The position numbers and the translations under genes were made by a program. Shown here piece by piece: positions 57,401 through 64,000 of a DNA stretch of 64,000 nucleotides (position 1 is the stretch's first letter; the number at the start of each line of letters is the position of its first letter). Location: the NCBI GenBank assembly GCA_026419785.1, contig JAODTK010005547.1, forward strand, positions 1 through 64,000, written 5' to 3'. Origin of the DNA: Sclerodactyla briareus (lineage: Eukaryota; Echinodermata; Holothuroidea; Dendrochirotida; Sclerodactylidae). Under the pieces are notes generated by a model. The model did not search any database. It had not been told where the DNA came from and saw only the letters and a list, made by a program, of their open reading frames with translations.

Positions 57401-58183
57401 TAGGATCAATCCTTTCACTCAAACTTACTTCAGTTGATCGTCCATACCTTGAAAAGAGAGGGCTTTCTTTTCTTCCTAACCACTACCCTATTTATGTCAT
57501 TGCAATGATACATGTGGAGTTTCCCAAATGTAGTGCCGCCAAAGGGCCCGCTGTATTGGACGAGTGTTGGTGTCAAGAACACATCTCACCAGTTGCGACT
57601 CTTATGTATGGTATATACGAGTTTGAGAAATGCAGCATATATTCGGGTTTCTGCTCGGGGTGTTCTAAGAGCAGAATAAGTGGGCGAGATTCTATTTCGA
57701 CCACGCAACATTCCTACCGTAAACCTAGGCAATAACCAAGGCGTTCTCGGGTTCCAGTTAGAGTCCGACTTCACTTTCTGCTGTCCAGTTTTTGTATATT
57801 TCTTGAAGAGGTCAAGTGTTTGGGTTTTTAAGCACTATTGACTATTTTTTCATGGCGAAAGCACAACTTAGAGTATATATCGTAATAATAACTCTACAAC
57901 ATGACGGGGATGTTCCTGCACATAAGTTTCAGCCCGAGGGTACCCATGCACGCAAAATCCTTACCTTTTCTTCATATGTTTCCATATCCTCTGCAGGCTT
58001 CGTGGACGCCTTCAACTTCTCGCCGGATACCACATCTCGTCCTTCCTGAGCACTGGCGGGGGCTACTTGGATCTGGGACCCAGTGTCAGCCATCATCGTC
58101 CCTTGGACCAGGTGTTTTGCTTGGGCCACAGATGAACGGTGGTACACGTGGGGGATGGACAGCCTCTCCAGTGCCCGTTTTTG
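30164..58183 (-). CDS. HDLBP: Vigilin (multi-KH RNA-binding protein), gene span, 18 exons seen, 5' incomplete
   Basis: Eighteen exons on the minus strand read in order as KH2 to KH14 plus the C-terminal tail of vigilin. The family binds RNA through tandem KH domains, associates with polysomes and the ER, and has been linked to mRNA stability, translation and HDL binding; that is family knowledge. Seen here: repeated (I/V)IGxxG loops, each followed by a hydrophobic beta strand ending in FP, the vertebrate order of diverged KH domains (KH2 with ICGP, KH10 with ARRG), and a tail ending in the family's PxWGP motif. Almost all exons have AG acceptors and GT donors. KH1 and the N-terminus are missing from the window. 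Frame breaks occur in most exons, but residues past each break stay conserved, so I infer a live gene in an error-prone assembly. A recent pseudogene is the alternative. Confidence 0.93.
30500..31850. other. Vigilin intron before the C-terminal exon
   Basis: No repeat or ORF of note. Short ORFs only. Confidence 0.5.
31857..32080 (-). CDS. HDLBP: Vigilin exon: KH14
   Basis: Acceptor tgatcgtag, EAETES, a break (gagtag for probable gaggtag), then RVHSRLIGGRGKAIR, KVMDDFRVDIRFPRAE and, after two further breaks, CQDHLLNLAEKY at donor gtgagt. Human has RVHARIIGARGKAIRKIMDE and IDHILNLEEEY. Two extra codons (VC) sit between AIR and KVM. Confidence 0.94.
32883..33099 (-). CDS. HDLBP: Vigilin exon: KH13
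   Basis: Acceptor ctgcctttccag, then KLRSFILEMSVDPNTTQVIG, RRGAIITKI, one frame break, then FQFPD, DRITIQGYEEKAEGAKAAIE and KIVANM before donor gtgagg. Vertebrate matches are LRSFKLSVTVDPKYHPKIIG and QITITGYEKNTEAARDAIL. Confidence 0.94.
33879..34087 (-). CDS. HDLBP: Vigilin exon: KH12
   Basis: Acceptor ttcaaccctacag, then EMVPITKEVAVPFDYHRFII, GK and a frame break. aagatggc looks like aaggatggc with one G lost, which would give GKDGYGI. DIAIPSPADQHSDTV and ESAVVALLEK follow before donor gtgaat. Vertebrate match: VPVTIEVEVPFDLHRYVIGQ. Confidence 0.92.
34986..35098 (-). CDS. HDLBP: Vigilin exon: second part of KH11
   Basis: Acceptor ccccaccctag, then NGDSEVTNGDDHTPKACDII, NITGKRENCE and ALE, ending at gttggt. 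The acidic stretch before CDII corresponds to the family's KH11 insert (human ...NGDEAGEG...RRCDIIIISGRKEKCEAAKEALE). No clear frame break is needed. Confidence 0.9.
36312..36479 (-). CDS. HDLBP: Vigilin exon: first part of KH11
   Basis: Acceptor tttgtgacag, EHQVNIPLR, a frame break, then GPKGVKVKTCDPLQFDVAIK and FPERPNPNH, ending at donor gtgagt. It aligns to human KFHRSVMGPKG and FSVQIKFPDREEN. The His/Arg segment before the loop is scrambled by indels. Confidence 0.82.
38481..38733 (-). CDS. HDLBP: Vigilin exon: KH10
   Basis: Acceptor tacccctgcag, then ENVAEIQMDVDPKFR, ARRGAVQVLREIGDEYGG, then ISFPRNG and VVTIKGAKKRV in the next frame. An in-frame TAG follows GAKKRV; RIEAI and VQDV follow before donor gtaggt. 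The loop is RRG instead of GxxG, the known KH10 divergence (human IRRGQVLREIAEEYGG). Confidence 0.9.
39651..39873 (-). CDS. HDLBP: Vigilin exon: KH9
   Basis: After acceptor ctcacctgcag it reads EEASYSEEIHCNPVEYHRFL, then IGRQGANIRRVR. It shifts frame to TDARLVLPSAG and again to LITIIGTKTAVKDARVRLEE before donor gtaagg. Vertebrate matches are KPEYHKFLIGKGG, GARVIFPAAE and LITIIGKEDAVREA. The acceptor lies inside the first unit of the 51-bp minisatellite. Confidence 0.93.
39874..41375. repeat. Minisatellite, 51-bp unit with (ATTG)n length variation, about 28 copies
   Basis: Unit core is attgaataaaatgcattcta, then tgacacatcaacacaggtga, then taattaattg. Copies are near-identical and differ mainly in how many ATTG steps they have (units of 51, 55 or 59 bp). 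I counted about 28 copies of acacaggtgat. It fills most of the vigilin intron between the KH9 and KH8 exons. The first unit begins with caggtgagag, which overlaps the KH9 splice acceptor. Confidence 0.97.
41914..42131 (-). CDS. HDLBP: Vigilin exon: KH8
   Basis: Acceptor ttatatgcag, ANIVEE, then one base is missing (gaggaggagtgaac for gaggaggaggtgaac), giving a TGA at 42110-42108. The rest reads cleanly: NIPSKFHQSIIGPKGTLIKS, IVEECGGVMIHFP, RVRIRG and DKAKKQLLDLASK. With the missing base restored in the count the exon is 219 nt, 73 codons, phase 0. It is flanked by the two large minisatellites. Confidence 0.95.
42480..43290. repeat. GC-rich minisatellite, about 41-bp unit, about 20 copies
   Basis: Unit: ggttggggtctactgccggg, then ctggcctagtaggacccagt c. 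Units are 38-42 bp, with point differences (gtcta/gccta, gggcgg/gggctgg). The open frame through it (42381-43010, GPTAGLVGPSRL-type repeats) follows from the unit length and is not a gene. It lies in the intron between the KH8 and KH7 exons. Confidence 0.97.
43508..43633 (-). CDS. HDLBP: Vigilin exon: second half of KH7 (intact)
   Basis: Intact 42-codon exon from acceptor ttgtctag to donor gtaagt. It reads SEPDTRIEIP, then NMITIIGRKENVEKAKEKVL, aligning to the family's NTKIDLP and IIITGKRANCEAARSRIL. It lies about 220 bp on the far side of the GC-rich minisatellite, which follows it in the intron. Confidence 0.95.
43805..43892. repeat. Short tandem repeat, 21-bp unit, about 3.5 copies
   Basis: Unit gagcagccgtttggtgcccgt (first 20: gagcagccgtttggtgcccg), repeated with one or two changes. 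Intronic (between the KH7 exons). Confidence 0.9.
44042..44078. repeat. AT palindrome
   Basis: taattatataattatatata mirrored by atatattatataattatctc, a near-perfect inverted AT tract within an intron. Confidence 0.8.
44295..44381 (-). CDS. HDLBP: Vigilin exon: first half of KH7 (intact)
   Basis: Intact 29-codon exon from acceptor cttgttcag to donor gtgggt. It reads EEQVPIMKQFHKNVIGRGG, near-identical to vertebrate VPIFKQFHKNIIGKGG. The last codons are ATVNK. Joined directly to the next exon, the helix after the loop is two residues shorter than in vertebrates. Confidence 0.96.
44640..45360. repeat. Interspersed repeat with an internal tandem duplication
   Basis: Two diverged units at about 44875-45025 and 45080-45240. 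Both run: gtcg(c)ccgaccg or ctgaccgtcg, cagc(g)gccatt, ttcgcaaaac or tttgcaaaac, gagttttc-type, tttgcacat or tttgcgcact, aagaccaa or agagacca, ttttgtttt, atgaccccacc or acgaccccaccc. Intronic, non-coding. Confidence 0.65.
45868..45981 (-). CDS. HDLBP: Vigilin exon: second half of KH6 (intact)
   Basis: Intact 38-codon exon, phase 0, from acceptor ccccccag to donor gtgagt. It reads VQITFPSAGKKSDVVTLRGP and continues KEDVDKCYTFLQ. Vertebrate vigilin has NFPDPAQKSDIVQLRGP at the same place. There is no frame break, and the acceptor is preceded by a pyrimidine tract of C residues. Confidence 0.95.
46250..46485 (-). mobile_element. tRNA-derived SINE, copy B (vigilin intron)
   Basis: The minus strand reads accgagtggttggcacaatt, ggcagagtgtcggcctccca, cctggtcggg, then aaagactttgaaaatggtac and ccttctcgcttgacgc. 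It is collinear with copy A at 11526-11708. The A-box region (tggcagagtg) is better kept here, the B box better in copy A. It lies in the intron between the KH6 exons. Confidence 0.85.
46785..47192 (+). mobile_element. tRNA-derived SINE with LINE-like 3' tail
   Basis: The head has an A box, ttagcttcagtttggtagagc at 46793-46813 (first 20: ttagcttcagtttggtagag), and a B box, gcgagttcgga near 46835. The body runs to a tail of gtaaagcgctttgagc, gaaaagcgcaatataagaac and ttgttattattattgg. The tail resembles the 3' end of the CR1/L2-like LINE family seen at 28.0 kb (gcgctatataaat plus TTATTA), which suggests that kind of LINE as its mobilising partner. Confidence 0.8.
47486..47524. repeat. (GACA)n microsatellite
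   Basis: cagacagactgacagacaga repeated up to the KH6 exon donor region. It sits about 8 bp from the exon. Confidence 0.9.
47532..47635 (-). CDS. HDLBP: Vigilin exon: first half of KH6
   Basis: Acceptor ttttcgatag-like gatag, then ENEKQRDILIE, as in human MENERTKDLIIE. YRFHRLIIG is read one frame over, and ENIKEIREKFNQ in a third frame, up to donor gtgaga. The two breaks sit around the GxxG loop, inside a G-rich run. A (GACA)n microsatellite lies directly downstream in the intron. Confidence 0.88.
48416..48554 (-). CDS. HDLBP: Vigilin exon: second half of KH5
   Basis: Acceptor ttttttacag, then NRIKQSYGVSIRIPTEQENS, aligning to human NRIKDQYKVSVRIPPDSEKS. An in-frame TAG follows GEIR at 48480-48478, and VAQAKAELAEMAQRK resumes after it. 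The exon ends aaaatg|gtcgtt; the family expects one more A here (RKM), consistent with a shortened A run. The next exon opens with ENEKQRD. Confidence 0.9.
50660..50843 (-). CDS. HDLBP: Vigilin exon: second half of KH4, first half of KH5
   Basis: Acceptor ccgttacag. After a two-base shift at the start (VH, then ISFRRSSDKIELEGPPE) the exon matches the family's EDKITLEGPTEDV. VTEAKS and FVIELRK follow in shifted frames, then the KH5 start, with FIGTSGAN as the loop (human has LIGKSGAN). The coding end AACG joins TG of the next exon to give valine. The bases after AACG are ggcagt rather than gt, so the donor is non-canonical or affected by an error. Confidence 0.82.
52770..53215 (+). mobile_element. 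CR1-like LINE 3' fragment (RT C-terminus) in a vigilin intron
   Basis: Plus strand: TAQIILGRSKYDCASTALKE, then LHILPVNVRAEYEILLLC, the family's LV(L)xRSKxDxxxxALKELHWLPV block. In the next frame KEFIHFKKCLNIALDS, then the tail agtaggcgctatattaggtg. 5'-truncated, antisense to the host gene. Confidence 0.85.
54918..55015 (-). CDS. HDLBP: Vigilin exon: first half of KH4
   Basis: After the acceptor ctcacag the exon reads FVIDHVWPSWLHLFII, matching the family's APSWLHRFIIG. One frame break later it reads NHFDNITSRLSN and ends at donor gtgagc. The next exon opens with VH, as the family's KVHIEF requires. The exon is short and broken, so the match rests on SWLHxFII, the ITxxxx helix and correct order between KH3 and the rest of KH4. 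Confidence 0.68.
55154..55652. mobile_element. Inverted-repeat-ended element, copy 1 (about 500 bp)
   Basis: The left end ttctttcgaactggtatata (with ccgtattatacgag) is inverted at the right end: the reverse complement of the right end reads ttctttcggatctcgtatat then actgtacatacgag. A second full-length copy lies at 57130-57640 with the same interior order (ttgggaattatca, cctccacttcc, ggctttt, cccgctgtatt, accagttg). Probably a MITE. No coding capacity. Confidence 0.82.
56395..56535. repeat. G-rich degenerate tandem tract
   Basis: Repeated ggtgggt/gggccaggcag phrases, for example gggtatgggtggggtgggtc and ccaggcaggccaggtgggca. Intronic. Could form G-quadruplexes. Confidence 0.6.
56607..56811 (-). 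CDS. HDLBP: Vigilin exon: KH3
   Basis: Acceptor atattccag, then KKNTTTVV, which joins in phase to the upstream YEEK. Vertebrates have YEEKKKKTTTIAVEV. Family-like stretches appear in different frames: LEVRKNQHRYVMG, TNITDILEK, TGVSVEM, then ILRGEQDQLGQAIT. At least three frame breaks separate them, making this one of the more damaged exons. The end is set at gcaaa|gtaccg, where a G may have been lost before GT, so that boundary is approximate. Confidence 0.82.
57130..57640. mobile_element. Inverted-repeat-ended element, copy 2 (about 510 bp)
   Basis: Left end ttctttcgaactgtatatac, right end gtatggtatatacgagtttg. Same orientation as copy 1, 1.97 kb away, between the KH3 and KH2 exons. Interior similarity is clear but diverged. 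Confidence 0.82.
57965..58183 (-). CDS. HDLBP: Vigilin exon: KH2
   Basis: Acceptor ttactttcag precedes QKRALERLSIPHVYHR and donor gtaagg follows YEEK. The 219 bp equal 73 codons, phase 0. Vertebrate vigilin has KRAVERLEV at this point. The loop reads as ICGPSK only after a one-base shift: cgttcatc looks like cgtttcatc with one T lost. Frame returns before LVQG, and MMADTGSQIQV follows cleanly. Another shift pair lies between GEK and YEEK, where GVHEA is readable in the next frame. This is the most 5' vigilin exon recognised. Confidence 0.9.
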
Positions 58184-59437
58184 CTGAAAGTAACCAAGCA
58201 TCTGCAGGGTTTCCAATCCACTGGCAAATGGTCCATCCTTTGCACTCTATTCAGTCAGAGGCTGGATGTGTGTACATTGGGGCGGAAGAATGGTAGAGTG
58301 GTATCAGGAACACTTTTACACAAACCACATTCCCAGGTTCAAAATTCCCCAGCGGTCACTGGACAATTTTCCCTAGGTGGCGCACTTGGGTCTTCACTGT
58401 TCCTTGGGGTCTCCCTTCATTGAGATGTTATGCAGTGGATTTTTTGAGGTTATGTGAGGTTTGTTATTGGATATTTGCAGTAAGTCTTGTCTCTCTCTTC
58501 CGCTGTGAGCAGTCACTTTGAACTTCAACTTCCCCTCCTCTCCTCCAGGTACTGAGAAAGTGGTCGGGTCCTGGCGTCAACTGATAGGGTCCTTTCAGAT
58601 GGGGACTAAAATGGCGGTCACGGTAGCGGTTGGGATCGGTCTACACAACCCCTGCCCTCGTTCATCTGAGCACTGTCGGGTTGGCCTAGATGAGCCTCAG
58701 TTGGCTCCTTCCTGACCCGTAGAATGAAATCGAATGCAACTGGTTCACTGGAAACTCTCACAAATCCCGCTGAGTTGCAGCGGGTGAATCAGCACTCAAT
58801 AGGCTGGTCACAGTTGATTGAGACGACAATGCATAAGGCTAGCCCCATACAATCTTTATCATTTCTCGAATGATGTCTTCCGGGACCATTCATATGTGTT
58901 TGTTTGATATTAAAGGGCAACTGGCAAGCTCAGATATACAACAACAGAGGTTAATCGTGGAGAATGGAGAGCGTATCTATAAGTCCAACTCCCATTTCAA
59001 TACAATGGTCCTATGTGGAAATATGGCATTCAAAGTTTGGGACATTAAGCATAGAAATTTGGGAGAATCACACAGTTGCGAAAATAAAGCATGATGTCAA
59101 ACATGGACAACACGGAAATTATATATACTATATAGTTTAGCCCCTCCTTTATAAATCATCCTGCGGTGTCCTTTGAAAAAAAAAAACTGCCTGCAGAGGG
59201 ATTGTTGTAGTGTGCCATGCCAAGAGACATGTCACGATGGGACACAAACCTTCAGCTCTGGTCACAAGACCAGAACAGAGCGTCTTTACCACGAGGCACA
59301 TGGTTGATTTCTATCTCAAATTCAATCTTTGTATTCTACAGCAGTTTTCAGTTGACACAGGACTAATTTCACCCTTAAAACACTCATTGGTGCCACTGGC
59401 CTATTTAGCAGATATAGCAACGCAATGGCCTTATTAT
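58184..59437. other. No recognisable gene (expected 5' intron of vigilin)
   Basis: I searched the minus strand for the KH1 exon (family motif HHRFVIGKNG) and found none. Short ORFs only. Confidence 0.5.
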
Positions 59438-59772
59438 TAGGGGAGCTTTAGATTTCACGACGCGGACATGAGGTTAAAGATTGTCATGTTGCAGGACACC
59501 ACTGCAGTTTAAGGGTCACTTTAGATTACTACAACGTGTCAATGTGCCAGTCGGGTCAGTAAAATGTGTGCTCGTGTTTGACGGTAAAATTCCCAAATTC
59601 CTTTGTTTAGCCCTGTTGATGATGCCACACACTGGGTGAGCCAATGTGAAAAAGTGAGTGACTCCCGGGTAGATTGACATAGTACGGCAGTTGGTGAGGA
59701 TGTCGCATGCGCAGTAGTTTAACATTTTGCACTCTAATTGCCGTTGCGTCGTGAAATCTAAAAGCTCCCCCC
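59438..59772. mobile_element. Complete MITE, about 335 bp
   Basis: Terminal inverted repeats of about 25 bp: left aggggagctttagatttcac gacgc, right (reverse complement) gggagcttttagatttcacg acgc. The interior has no coding capacity. The flanks ttatta (left) and tatta (right) suggest a short A/T target duplication. Confidence 0.88.
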
Positions 59773-60307
59773 CCTATTACTCGATAAGGAAGCAGGACTA
59801 AAAACTTGTGGACAAAGTTGGCTCTCCTTCCTGGCCAGAATTGTCTAGCCTACCAGGGGCAACAGCTGCGCAGGGACTGCTCCTTCTATTCTTTCGCTTA
59901 CAGTGGAGCACCTGGGCATAAAAATGCATAGATTCATTTTCTAAGTCTTATTCTACATCTGCATTTCCTCCAACTACTAGGGGGGGCAAGGATGGTTTAT
60001 GGCAGCTTCCATCAACTTTTCCACCCGGTATGATTCTCGTAGCAGCAGGATCCAGATTGTCCAGTCCAAAGACCTGGGGTCTTAGTACTAGGGGACCAGG
60101 CCCCCAGTTCACAAAAGGAGTAACGCTTGATTCTTACGGTCGATGGTAATGTAAACCTCCCAGACGTAACAAAGCGTAAGATGATTGTAAATCTTTGGTG
60201 GAACGGGGGACCCAGGGTTTTCCCTGGTCTACCACAGTCTGGATCTCCAGTCAGTACACACTGAATACTAGTCCCAGGACAAGGCCATGTCACCTATCTC
60301 CCCTCAA

Positions 60308-60330
60308 CCCCCCCCCCCCCCCCCCCCCCC
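60308..60330. repeat. C23 homopolymer
   Basis: Twenty-three consecutive C residues. Possible i-motif/G-quadruplex site, and a likely place for a length error. Confidence 0.95.
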
Positions 60331-61899
60331 TGACTTGGTTATTCCGTTCTCCATAAATGCTGAACAAGTCTTCTTTTTGCCTTCAGCTTTCAGCTAAAAA
60401 TATGATAATGTCAATCATCTCAATAAGAAATGCTCATCTCTTCAAACCCCTTATGCTCCATGGGTACCAGCAAAATTCTTACAAGTACCTAGCCTGGTAA
60501 TGTACTCGAGTTGTTGAAAATATTCAGTACAAATTAGGGAAGCCAGAGGAATACAACAAATTCTTTGGGTGAGCTACCAGTGGCAACAGATAGAGAACAT
60601 TTCAGGGCGATTCTTCCACCCCCAGGGCAACACTGAGGTATGCCTGGGTTTTCTGGCAGCTAATGGTGATATCACATGCAGCTCCCACATGAGCTCGTAA
60701 CAGGCCAACTGACATCACTAGGATCAGATAATGATGGAATATCGATTATGGACAATGCCCTAAAGCTTGTAGACATTTTGTAATGGAAGAAATAAAAAAC
60801 AAGAGCACTAATGGGCGTAGCTCAAATCAAATAAATGTTCATATATTTCACTTCAGACAGATCAAACAAAGGAAGCGTATGACGTACCGGAACTTTCATG
60901 TGAATGCGGTTTGATTCGAGATTGAGATTTTGCCTATCCTCGATGTGGTCAATGATTGTTATTTCAGCACCTCAGAAATCATTACACACCTGAGTTAAGA
61001 AAAAAGGTTAATAAGTCTTTTAAAAGCTGTGACAATTTTTTGGGCTCAAAATACCCACTGCGTGGCCTTCTTATTAGGTGGTTGTATCGAGAATCTTCGA
61101 GAGCGTTCTATGGTTAAAACAGGTCACACAGTGACTTGCATTAGCGACGAGTATCATGGCAAGAATATAGGAGTATGGTGGCTATATTTAGGCAGGCGGG
61201 CCAAAAAAATCCAGACGATGTTTGCCGAAAAATCCATGGATACAGGTTAGCTGAATAGGTATTGGACGAAAAGGGTTGTTGGCTGAAACTTGTAGAAAGC
61301 AGTAGTAGAACTCAAGGCATACAACCAAAGAAATCGTTTGGGCCAATGCCTTGGCCTGAGGCCAGTATAGTCCTCAACAGAAGCTGACTACTCCCAATGT
61401 AAAACAATGTATGTATGTGAAAGTGTGTGTAACCCATGACACACAGTCAGTCATGACGATAAAACTGTATGACTACTGTTTATTTAATACCAGTTCTCAT
61501 TCAAGCCCAAACTTTACCGCCAAGGCCAGGTTAAACTTAGGCAACAGTAAAAAATACATGAACATATTGATCGTCCATCCCGCTATTACGGGAAATTTAG
61601 ACATTCTGAATTATTTTTTAAACTTTCCCTTGTGCAGAACAAGATGTTTAAGGGGGTACCAAGGCGACCTCCCAGGTCCCACTGGTTGTAGATCAATGGT
61701 TTTTCTATTAGCACAATTTTTCAAACAATACAAGGCAAAAAGGCTAAAAAGCGTGACCCAGATTTTGTATTGGCATTATAGGAACAGCTTAATAACAAGT
61801 CAACAATTCAAATTCCCACTGACACGGGTTGACCATCTACCAAAGGAGTACAGGTTTTGTGGAAATATGCTGAAATTGTTGAATTAGGCAAAATTAGAC
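60331..61899. other. No recognisable gene
   Basis: Short to medium ORFs (longest 158 codons at 61411-61887 on the plus strand) without recognisable domains; that ORF runs into the interspersed repeat and is probably spurious. Confidence 0.45.
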
Positions 61900-62560
61900 A
61901 CAATATTCAACTTTTCATTGACCCATTTTATGATTTCAAATATATATGTCAGGAACAATGGTGGACCACACATGTCATGGGAATCTTCCAACGTGAAACA
62001 TTTACATGAATGAAGCAAATATACACACATGACTAACCCCAAAGTGACTCGAGTCAATGTAAAAAAAAAATGGACACTGAAGGTAGACCATGCGCATCAA
62101 GCTTCATAGAAAATCTAACCAACTTTGAAATTTCGAATGAATCATGCAAAATAGACAACTTAATTAACTTTCCAGGTCTCCATTCAAAAATGTTGGAAGG
62201 AAGTAAGTCATACATACAAAGTTTCTGGGATCTGGGCAAAACTTTAGCAATTATGCAGGGATTAGGAAAATTAGAGAGTATCTTGAATTACCTTCCAGTG
62301 ACCCGGAAATCCATGATGAAAAATTTGGAAAATGTAGGTAAAAACATAACCACAAGGTTCATTAAATGCAACCAACTTATGATTTTGCATAAATACGCAA
62401 ATAGGGAACATTGAATGACGCCATTGACCATGAATCTCTGGAAATAATTTCAGGAACACGATTTAGGACCAATACTCACTGTCAAGGTTTGAGGAAATAA
62501 ACAACCAATCTTGAAATTTCACATAAATTATGCAAATTAGGACAAGCTTACTTAGCATTT
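61900..62560 (+). repeat. AT-rich interspersed repeat, distal copy
   Basis: Shares catgggaat, agtgactcgagtcaatgt, ggtagacca, atcaagcttcat and caactttgaaattt with 25150-25320, in the same order and strand. It extends further than the proximal copies, ending near caaattagga. Confidence 0.75.
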
Positions 62561-62599
62561 TTTATGCTGTAAAGCTAATCAAGTCATCGACTCTCAACT

Positions 62600-64000
62600 C
62601 CACCCATGTGCCAAACCAAAGTCTCATAGCAGTTACGGTCATCGGTAATTTGCTAAACACCAGCTTAAACAATGAATTTATACAATAGGCCAAATTACCT
62701 CCTTAATAAGTGAGTTTTGCGCCCAAGAAACTAGTTTTTTTTTTTTTTTGTGTTTTTTTTTTTTGTCAGGGTTGTGTTCCACCCAAACCACAGATTACTA
62801 CAGTACAACATTTCGTCAAAAAAAATTGGCCTCACGCTTTGTGAGAATTCCTGCTAAAGAGAAAGTTTTTCAGTTCAGGCGAAACAAAAACGGCATAATT
62901 TGCATACTGTAAATGTGTACGCATGTGTACTTGGATCCGAGGTATTAGATTAGTGTTACACAGTGGTCAGGGATTGAGCCTAGGAGTAGAGTAGATTCCA
63001 ATGGCAGATGTCATCACAAATTTTGTATTCGAAACATCTAAAAAACCTTCCGTAACCTTTCACCCCACTCTAATGCCCGAACCCACCCTAATACAAATCT
63101 CAACAGCCTCCCTCTAGGCCCAAGTTTGTCTCCTGATTCTCAATGGAGTGCTTGCAAACTTAATGCTACACAAGTTACACTGAAACAGTGGGTACATGCC
63201 AGGAGATATGTCCCATGACATACTGTTCCTGCTTCATCCCAGATTTAAACGTTATCGTAGGCTACTTGACTTGGGCTGTAGTAATCATAATGCTTAGGCC
63301 TTAGTACTTAAAACAGTATATATAGGCGTAACACGTTGTAACGCTAAGAAGTACAGGAAACCCTCTGCATCAAACTTCGAAGGCAAATTGCTCCAAAATC
63401 TTGGTTTCACGAATCTATTGCTCCGATCTTCCATGAAAATAATGAATTATGCCTAATATACAAATATCGCTGTAGACTTTACACATTCAATATTAGAAGG
63501 AGTATTCCATGATAATTTCCCGTGGACGAGAAATATCAAGGGTCGGAGATGTTCACTTTCGCGGACTGGCTGCGCGAAATCGGATGGATCGGCCGTGTAA
63601 CCAATTTTTTTAACGCGGTATTGCATGACAGTTGGTGCGTTATTTCGAAAGTGGTGACTTTGGTTAAATTACGAAAAGAGTGAATACAACCTGTAAGTGC
63701 TTTCAAAGGGTATGGGACGCAATAACAATCCCCTTGGTTTGTCCGCTCTACATGGTATATATGGTATATCGGTAATAGAGGTCCGAAAGAACGCTGGGGT
63801 TATACAGTGATTGCGAGGTCAAGATCTCACTCGCAGCTAGATTGCGAGGTTCAGATCTCCGAGTGAATTAGGGGAGAAATGAAAAGGATCTTGGGAATAT
63901 GTCAACTTTTCCATGGAATCCACCTTAAACTACCTCAGGATAAAATGAAATGTACAATTTTGGAAACAATGTCTGAAGAAAAACACTTTTAGAGAGAAAC
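62600..64000. other. No recognisable gene
   Basis: AT-rich, with T runs at 62737-62763 and the fragment ttcaggcgaaacaaaaacgg near 62875, a relative of the ttcaggcgagacaaaaa repeat end. The reads tagattgcgaggttcagatc and agtgattgcgaggtcaagat near 63810-63865 form a small direct repeat. Confidence 0.45.
63645..63800. mobile_element. Partial third copy of the inverted-repeat-ended element
   Basis: tggtatatatggtatatcgg then ggtccgaaagaacgctgggg matches the right end of copy 1 (gtatatacgagatccgaaag aacgc). The left part is not recognised. Confidence 0.5.

Noticed and set aside
30164..58183. Calling the vigilin locus a processed pseudogene
   Set aside because: Introns and splice sites are present throughout, so it is not a retrocopy.

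Overview
This is a window of a eukaryotic nuclear genome: intron-rich, AT-rich and crowded with repeats. It holds no prokaryotic operon, rRNA gene, functional tRNA gene or CRISPR array. The repeat mix (jockey-like and CR1-like LINEs including an esterase domain, a hAT transposon, tRNA-derived SINEs, MITEs, intronic minisatellites) and the strong resemblance of the one host gene to vertebrate vigilin suggest a marine invertebrate deuterostome such as an amphioxus or echinoderm. The species cannot be fixed from sequence alone. The only clear host gene is the vigilin (HDLBP, multi-KH RNA-binding protein) orthologue on the minus strand. I could place 18 coding exons between 58183 and 30164, covering KH2 to KH14 and the C-terminal tail. 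KH1 and the N-terminal exons were not found in 58184-64000 and probably lie beyond the right edge. Most splice sites are canonical and the amino-acid match is high, but most exons carry one- or two-base frame breaks. Where these can be pinned down they look like lost bases in short homopolymer runs, which points to an uncorrected assembly more than to a decayed gene. Layout: 1-7800 is a segment bounded by an imperfect inverted repeat (arms about 655-1503 and 7078-7795). It contains an internal 230-bp direct repeat and a decayed jockey-like LINE (gag zinc knuckles, endonuclease, RT) that stops at the right arm. 9150-9810 is a second LINE gag fragment. 11.5 kb has a tRNA-derived SINE. 16.4-17.65 kb is a CpG-rich island with short ORFs that encode membrane segments, origin unknown. 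18667-21450 is a hAT element whose transposase lies on the minus strand and ends in a long coiled-coil tail. 21.48-23.3 kb holds LINE pieces: an RT fragment, then a CR1-type esterase domain, then an endonuclease domain. 23.5-27.6 kb is a field of AT-rich interspersed repeats with a tandem duplication. 28.0-28.84 kb is the 3' end of a CR1/L2-like LINE on the minus strand. 30.2-58.2 kb is vigilin. Its introns hold two large minisatellites (51-bp and about 41-bp units) on either side of the KH8 exon, two SINEs, a LINE 3' end and a pair of about 500-bp inverted-repeat elements. 58.2-64 kb is intergenic, or 5' intron of vigilin, with a complete MITE, a 23-base C run and another copy of the 24-25 kb repeat. 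I did not find a convincing new biological system. The best leads are the minisatellite that starts exactly at a vigilin splice acceptor, the CpG-rich membrane-ORF island, the inverted-repeat-bounded segment, and the consistent homopolymer-type breaks in vigilin.
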